Assembly: GCA_027353395.1 (NCBI GenBank) | Contig: DAIEHU010000002.1 | Location: 1-28,462 of the forward strand | Length of the DNA: 28,462 bases | Direction of reading: 5' to 3' | Source of the DNA: Desulfobacteraceae bacterium | GTDB lineage: Bacteria > Desulfobacterota > Desulfobacteria > Desulfobacterales > Desulfosalsimonadaceae | Shown: positions 25,444-28,462 of the stretch, piece after piece | Layout: every line of letters begins with the position of its first letter | Position numbering within the stretch: the first letter of the stretch is position 1 | The notes under the pieces: generated by a model | What the model saw: only the letters and a program-made list of their open reading frames with translations | The model's database searches: none | What the model was told of the DNA's origin: nothing | Position numbers and translations under genes: made by a program

Positions 25444-25459
25444 TGGCACCATAATTGCA
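25444..25459 (+). promoter_or_regulatory. Sigma54 (-24/-12) promoter of CAP-like gene
   Basis: TGGCACCATAATTGCA matches the consensus TGGCACG-N4-TTGCA at every defined position but one. GG (25445-25446) and GC (25457-25458) are exactly 10 nt apart. The predicted transcript start is near 25470, only about 5 nt before the chosen ATG at 25475. No sigma70 promoter with correct spacing was seen in the same gap. Confidence 0.65.
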
Positions 25460-25474
25460 ATTCTTCTTTACATC

Positions 25475-26965
25475 ATGAGAACACGATTCAACACCATATG
25501 TATTGTCTGGTTGTTCATCGCCATTTTTTTGGGTGTTTCGGGCGGCGTGGATGCATCCCTGGCTGCTGAAGCGGTTCCGGCGGATGTCGGCGCGGTTACC
25601 GTCCCTGATCCTGCAACCCTGATGGACGCAAACGCGGACGCGCTGTTTACGCTGATCAACGCGGCCCGGCGAAATCCGCTGGAAACAGCCGTGTCCCTCG
25701 GCATGGACCGTCAGCAGGTGCTTGACAGCCTCCCGGAATTAAAGGATATCCTGGTCAACGGCTTGCCGCCCCTGGCGTTTAATGAGCGATTGTATCAGGC
25801 CGCCGGCGATCACGCCAGGGAGATGCTGGCCAACAGCTATTACGCATACGAATCCATGGATGGCCGGACGGCTGATCAGCGATTGCGGGACGCCGGATAT
25901 GCGCCTGTAAAATCAGGTGAATCCATTGGCCTGGTTTTTTTCAAAAATTTTATCGGTTCCGACCGGGCGGTTTCGCAGATATTCGCGAAAATGTTTAAAG
26001 ATGAACTTTCCCCCGAGTGGACCGGGCCGCGCAATATTCTGAATCCGGATTTTAAAGACATTGGAGTGGGCGTTTGCGGCGGGCTGTATCAGTTTGACGG
26101 AACGAAGGGAAATGTCTATCTGTCAGCCTGTGATTTCGGATATTCCATTGAACCCTATGAACTTCAGGTGTTGCAACTGATTAACCAGTTCCGCGCGCGG
26201 CCCGCGGACGTGGCGGTTTTTTTAAATATTCATGTGGATGATATTACCGGCGTGTTCCCGGAATTAAAGCCGGTTTTTCTGGCCGGCTTGCCGCCGGTTC
26301 GGTTTAACAGCGATTTATATCTGTCGGCGGACGCAAAAATCAACGATATGGTGGAAAATAATTATTTCGGGTATGCGTCGCCCGGCGGCGTCACTTTGGG
26401 CGAGCGGATATGGACGGCCGGTTACCGGGCGGAATGGGCCGCGGAATCACTGGCGCGCATGTTCTCCTTTGACAATTCCATACCGCCGGGCCTGATGGTA
26501 TCCCAGATATTCAGGCAACTGTTTTCCAATTCTTTGCGAACGGAGGGTTACCGGGACGCTAATTTGTTGTCTGAAAAGGCGGTGGACGCCGGATTCCGGA
26601 TAAAGGCGGTGGAATCATCCGTCCTGAGCGGCATCTCTGGCGATCATGCGTATGTGGCGGCAGGCGATTTCGGAGATCCTCTCATCAAAATGGACCCGGT
26701 AATATCCGGCGTGGTGTTTGCCGATGAAAATGGCAATGATTTGTATGACGCTGGGGAGGAAGTCCCCAATACAGCGGTCACCATTCGCGCCCAGGGCGCG
26801 AGCGGCGCATCACGGACGGTGATGACCAACCCGGCCGGCGGTTATGCGGTGTCTGTGACACCCGGTCTTTATTGCGTGTCTGTCGGCGAAGGCGAGGGAT
26901 TTCACTTTAAATGGGTTCAGGCTGAGACCGCCAACGTCTGGCAGGCGTTTCAGTTGTCTAAATAA
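25475..26965 (+). CDS. Secreted tandem CAP-like protein with C-terminal SdrD-B-like domain
   Basis: This protein of about 496 residues has a signal peptide (MRTRFNTICIVWLF..., cleavage near 31-33), two CAP/SCP-like repeats (about 55-222 and 228-402) and a C-terminal beta-sandwich (about 408-470, DENGNDLYDAGEEVPNTAV) like SdrD-B or carboxypeptidase-regulatory domains. The repeats align with each other, for example LINAARRNPLETAV with LINQFRARPADVAV. The CAP signature histidines appear lost: FSH is YAY or FGY, and GHRxNIL is GPRNIL. I chose the ATG at 25475; a TTG at 25433 lies upstream of the candidate promoter. Export by the nearby T2SS is inferred, and binding rather than catalysis seems more likely. 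Confidence 0.8.
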   Translation: MRTRFNTICIVWLFIAIFLGVSGGVDASLAAEAVPADVGAVTVPDPATLMDANADALFTLINAARRNPLETAVSLGMDRQQVLDSLPELKDILVNGLPPLAFNERLYQAAGDHAREMLANSYYAYESMDGRTADQRLRDAGYAPVKSGESIGLVFFKNFIGSDRAVSQIFAKMFKDELSPEWTGPRNILNPDFKDIGVGVCGGLYQFDGTKGNVYLSACDFGYSIEPYELQVLQLINQFRARPADVAVFLNIHVDDITGVFPELKPVFLAGLPPVRFNSDLYLSADAKINDMVENNYFGYASPGGVTLGERIWTAGYRAEWAAESLARMFSFDNSIPPGLMVSQIFRQLFSNSLRTEGYRDANLLSEKAVDAGFRIKAVESSVLSGISGDHAYVAAGDFGDPLIKMDPVISGVVFADENGNDLYDAGEEVPNTAVTIRAQGASGASRTVMTNPAGGYAVSVTPGLYCVSVGEGEGFHFKWVQAETANVWQAFQLSK

Positions 26966-27002
26966 TATCCGGAATTCCGGTTGCAAGCGGGGATTTTTAG
27001 GG

Positions 27003-27031
27003 TTGACACCCATCAGAGGTTAGGGTAAATT
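27003..27031 (+). promoter_or_regulatory. Sigma70-like promoter of cysteine-rich gene
   Basis: A perfect -35 TTGACA (27003-27008) is followed by exactly 17 nt and TAAATT (27026-27031), a four-of-six -10 match. It lies upstream of the candidate sigma54 site, so the gene could have two promoters. The -10 box overlaps an inverted repeat that could repress it. Confidence 0.45.
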
Positions 27032-27041
27032 GCAACAATTT
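27027..27041. repeat. Inverted repeat AAATTG-CAA-CAATTT, possible operator
   Basis: Perfect 6-nt arms surround a 3-nt spacer, covering the -10 box of the sigma70-like promoter and lying about 56-70 nt upstream of the sigma54 -24 box. It could act as an operator for the first promoter, an enhancer site for the second, or both. No copy was found upstream of the other two sigma54-like sites. Confidence 0.35.
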
Positions 27042-27096
27042 TAGAAATTACGCCTAAAAAAAATAAAATTAAAGGGAGGGGTGAGACGCAACAATC

Positions 27097-27112
27097 TGGC
27101 ATGTATGTTGCA
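27097..27112 (+). promoter_or_regulatory. Sigma54 (-24/-12) promoter of cysteine-rich gene
   Basis: TGGCATGTATGTTGCA matches TGGCACG-N4-TTGCA at all but one defined position, with GG (27098-27099) and GC (27110-27111) exactly 10 nt apart. The predicted transcript start is near 27123, giving an 80-nt leader with a clear ribosome site. Confidence 0.65.
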
Positions 27113-27191
27113 GTACAACGAAGTCATGGTGAATATAAGATTTTTAGCAGGTCATTTTAACCAGGAAAAGAAAATTAAAAACCCAAAAAGT

Positions 27192-27196
27192 GGAGG
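27192..27196 (+). promoter_or_regulatory. Ribosome binding site of cysteine-rich gene
   Basis: GGAGG lies 6 nt before the ATG at 27203. It is one of the strongest ribosome sites in the window and contrasts with the weak sites of the secretion operon, suggesting an abundantly made product. Confidence 0.75.
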
Positions 27197-27202
27197 AAAA
27201 GA

Positions 27203-28330
27203 ATGAAAAAATTAACAACCGTATTATTGACATTGTCTTTTGTGTTCGGTGTCGCAGCGATGTCATCCGCTGCATGTTTCAACTGTGCGGGGGACGCGGG
27301 AAATATCGCCCGCGGGTGTTCCACAACCCAGGATCAGGCATGTGCGCCGTTTGATTTTGAAAATCCGAATGATTATTGCAACAGCAAAACACCCAACCGC
27401 GCTTTGTTCAAAATCTGTGATTGCATTCCCGAGATTTTCACCACGATACTGGCGGGCGACACCATTGATGTCAGCATGGAAATCCTTGTTGACAGCGGAA
27501 ACGGTCCTGTTGCCGGCGACAATGGCGTTTACTGGGCGGAAAATGTTGATGCTTCCGGTATTGGCCTGGGAACATATAATAATCAGGCCGACGCATGCGC
27601 AGAATATGCGTATGGGTCATATTTTGCCGGCCCCTTCAATTATTTACTGGCAGACGGTAAGGCAGGCACTGTGAATACAGGCGCAGTCTGTGATATCCCC
27701 GATACCAACCGGGTCGTAAAAATTACACCGAATAGAGCAGCGGCCGCCCAGGCGGGTCATCCCACTGGTTATACAGTCACACCGGCTGACGACTTTGGTA
27801 ACATGGCCACATGGGCGATCAACATTCCGGCAATGCGCGTAGACAACAACAAGGTCAACGCCGGCGACAAAGTGTGGGTGAAAATTTGTTTGAGCCGTTA
27901 TTCAGATGGTATCTGCGAAGAATTACCTTGCTGCTGTGAAATCTATATCGGCCAACTGTGCTGCCCCGGAGATACGGCACCTGGCGCCCAGAGCCTTGTT
28001 TATCCGTATTTCCCGCCGGCCAATTCAACTGCGTTTAATCTGATTGGCATGACCATCACCAACCTGACCGCCACAGCAGGCAGTGCCGTGATCACCATGT
28101 ACGAATCAGATGGCACAGTGGGTACGCTGACCGTTAACGTTCCCGCAAACGGCATTTATCTGTCCACCTTAGGTAGTCTGGTAGCTGATCCGAATATGGT
28201 AAAGACCGGCACCGGCACCCTGGGCGATTCAATGAGTTATATTGTCGTCAAACCGACATTCTCCGCAGCCGGGTTTGTCATGATCGCTGACACGATTGAC
28301 GGCGCTTCCATGGGTTATCTCGCGAAGTAA
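27203..28330 (+). CDS. Secreted cysteine-rich protein of unknown function
   Basis: This 375-residue protein has a classic signal peptide (MKKLTTVLLTLSFVFGVAAMSSAA), with the mature chain probably starting at Cys25. I count 16 cysteines, nearly all in residues 25-255: CFNC, CDC, a CCC triplet and a CC pair. The last 100 or so residues are cysteine-free, rich in Thr, Gly and Val, and probably a beta-sandwich (FNLIGMTITNLTATAGSAVITMY). I do not recognise the family. The strong ribosome site, own promoter(s) and terminator suggest an abundant monocistronic product. An extracellular or cell-surface location is likely, with T2SS export an inference. Disulfide bonding or metal binding could explain the cysteines. 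Confidence 0.8.
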   Translation: MKKLTTVLLTLSFVFGVAAMSSAACFNCAGDAGNIARGCSTTQDQACAPFDFENPNDYCNSKTPNRALFKICDCIPEIFTTILAGDTIDVSMEILVDSGNGPVAGDNGVYWAENVDASGIGLGTYNNQADACAEYAYGSYFAGPFNYLLADGKAGTVNTGAVCDIPDTNRVVKITPNRAAAAQAGHPTGYTVTPADDFGNMATWAINIPAMRVDNNKVNAGDKVWVKICLSRYSDGICEELPCCCEIYIGQLCCPGDTAPGAQSLVYPYFPPANSTAFNLIGMTITNLTATAGSAVITMYESDGTVGTLTVNVPANGIYLSTLGSLVADPNMVKTGTGTLGDSMSYIVVKPTFSAAGFVMIADTIDGASMGYLAK

Positions 28331-28357
28331 ATGAGACGAAATAGTTAGTTAGAATAG

Positions 28358-28396
28358 AAAAAACGGAAAGAAGGGAAACCTTCTTTCCGTTTTTTT
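28358..28396 (+). terminator. Strong intrinsic terminator
   Basis: A perfect stem of at least 13 bp, AACGGAAAGAAGG paired with CCTTCTTTCCGTT, encloses a GAAA tetraloop (28375-28378) and ends in a run of seven T (28390-28396). It begins about 28 nt after the stop of the cysteine-rich gene, so it ends that transcript. It is the clearest terminator in the window. Confidence 0.93.
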
Positions 28397-28462
28397 ATGG
28401 TGCGGTTGTTTAGTCAACGAATGGAATGTGAAACGTGATAAAATATTCAGTATATATTAGGG

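Noticed and set aside
26969..26980. CCGGAATTCCGG palindrome after the CAP-like gene as a terminator
   Set aside because: It has no loop and no adjacent T run, so it is not a convincing intrinsic terminator. It may be chance.
1..28462. CRISPR array, tRNA or rRNA genes, transposase or phage genes
   Set aside because: No regularly spaced direct repeats, no cloverleaf-like or rRNA-like segments and no recombinase motifs were seen on either strand by reading.

Overview
The window looks like chromosome from a Gram-negative sulfate-reducer-type deltaproteobacterium (Desulfobacterota, probably Desulfobacterales). The evidence is a type II secretion (T2SS) operon with fused PilM/PilN-type GspL, an NtrC-family regulator, a TonB receptor, the phoH/HD-phosphodiesterase/ybeY block, and HisF and aldolase proteins that, from memory, resemble those of this group. 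Genus cannot be fixed from sequence alone.

Layout. Positions 1-3791 (minus strand) hold phoH, a 7TM-HD phosphodiesterase gene, ybeY and the first codons of pdxJ, in that transcription order. Positions 3966-5941 (plus) hold cvpA-like, hisH and hisF behind a sigma70-like promoter. Positions 5945-8246 (minus) hold a class II aldolase, a zinc-ribbon Nudix hydrolase and a small protein that may be FlgM-associated. Positions 8545-25242 (plus) form one tightly packed run of 15 genes: gspE-F-G-H-I-J-K-L-M-C-D, an ABC-type substrate-binding protein, a membrane histidine kinase, a sigma54-dependent response regulator and a TonB-dependent receptor. Two single secreted-protein genes follow: a tandem CAP-like protein with a C-terminal SdrD-B-like domain (25475-26965) and a cysteine-rich protein (27203-28330) closed by a strong intrinsic terminator.

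Main unifying observation: sequences with sigma54 (-24/-12) spacing lie before gspE (8465), the CAP-like gene (25444) and the cysteine-rich gene (27097). All three have GG and GC separated by exactly 10 nt, and the last two match the consensus closely. The only sigma54 activator in the window is the NtrC-type regulator at 21825-23198. This suggests, but does not prove, a local regulon in which a periplasmic ligand sensed by the binding protein and kinase drives a T2SS and two secreted proteins, with the TonB receptor importing a nutrient or product.

A 125-126 bp element with terminal inverted repeats occurs twice, at 6826-6951 and 12241-12365. The second copy sits between gspH and gspI and appears to have displaced the normal start region of gspI. 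No tRNA, rRNA, CRISPR array, transposase or phage gene was seen. No gene-free stretch exceeds 300 bases; the largest is 8247-8544.
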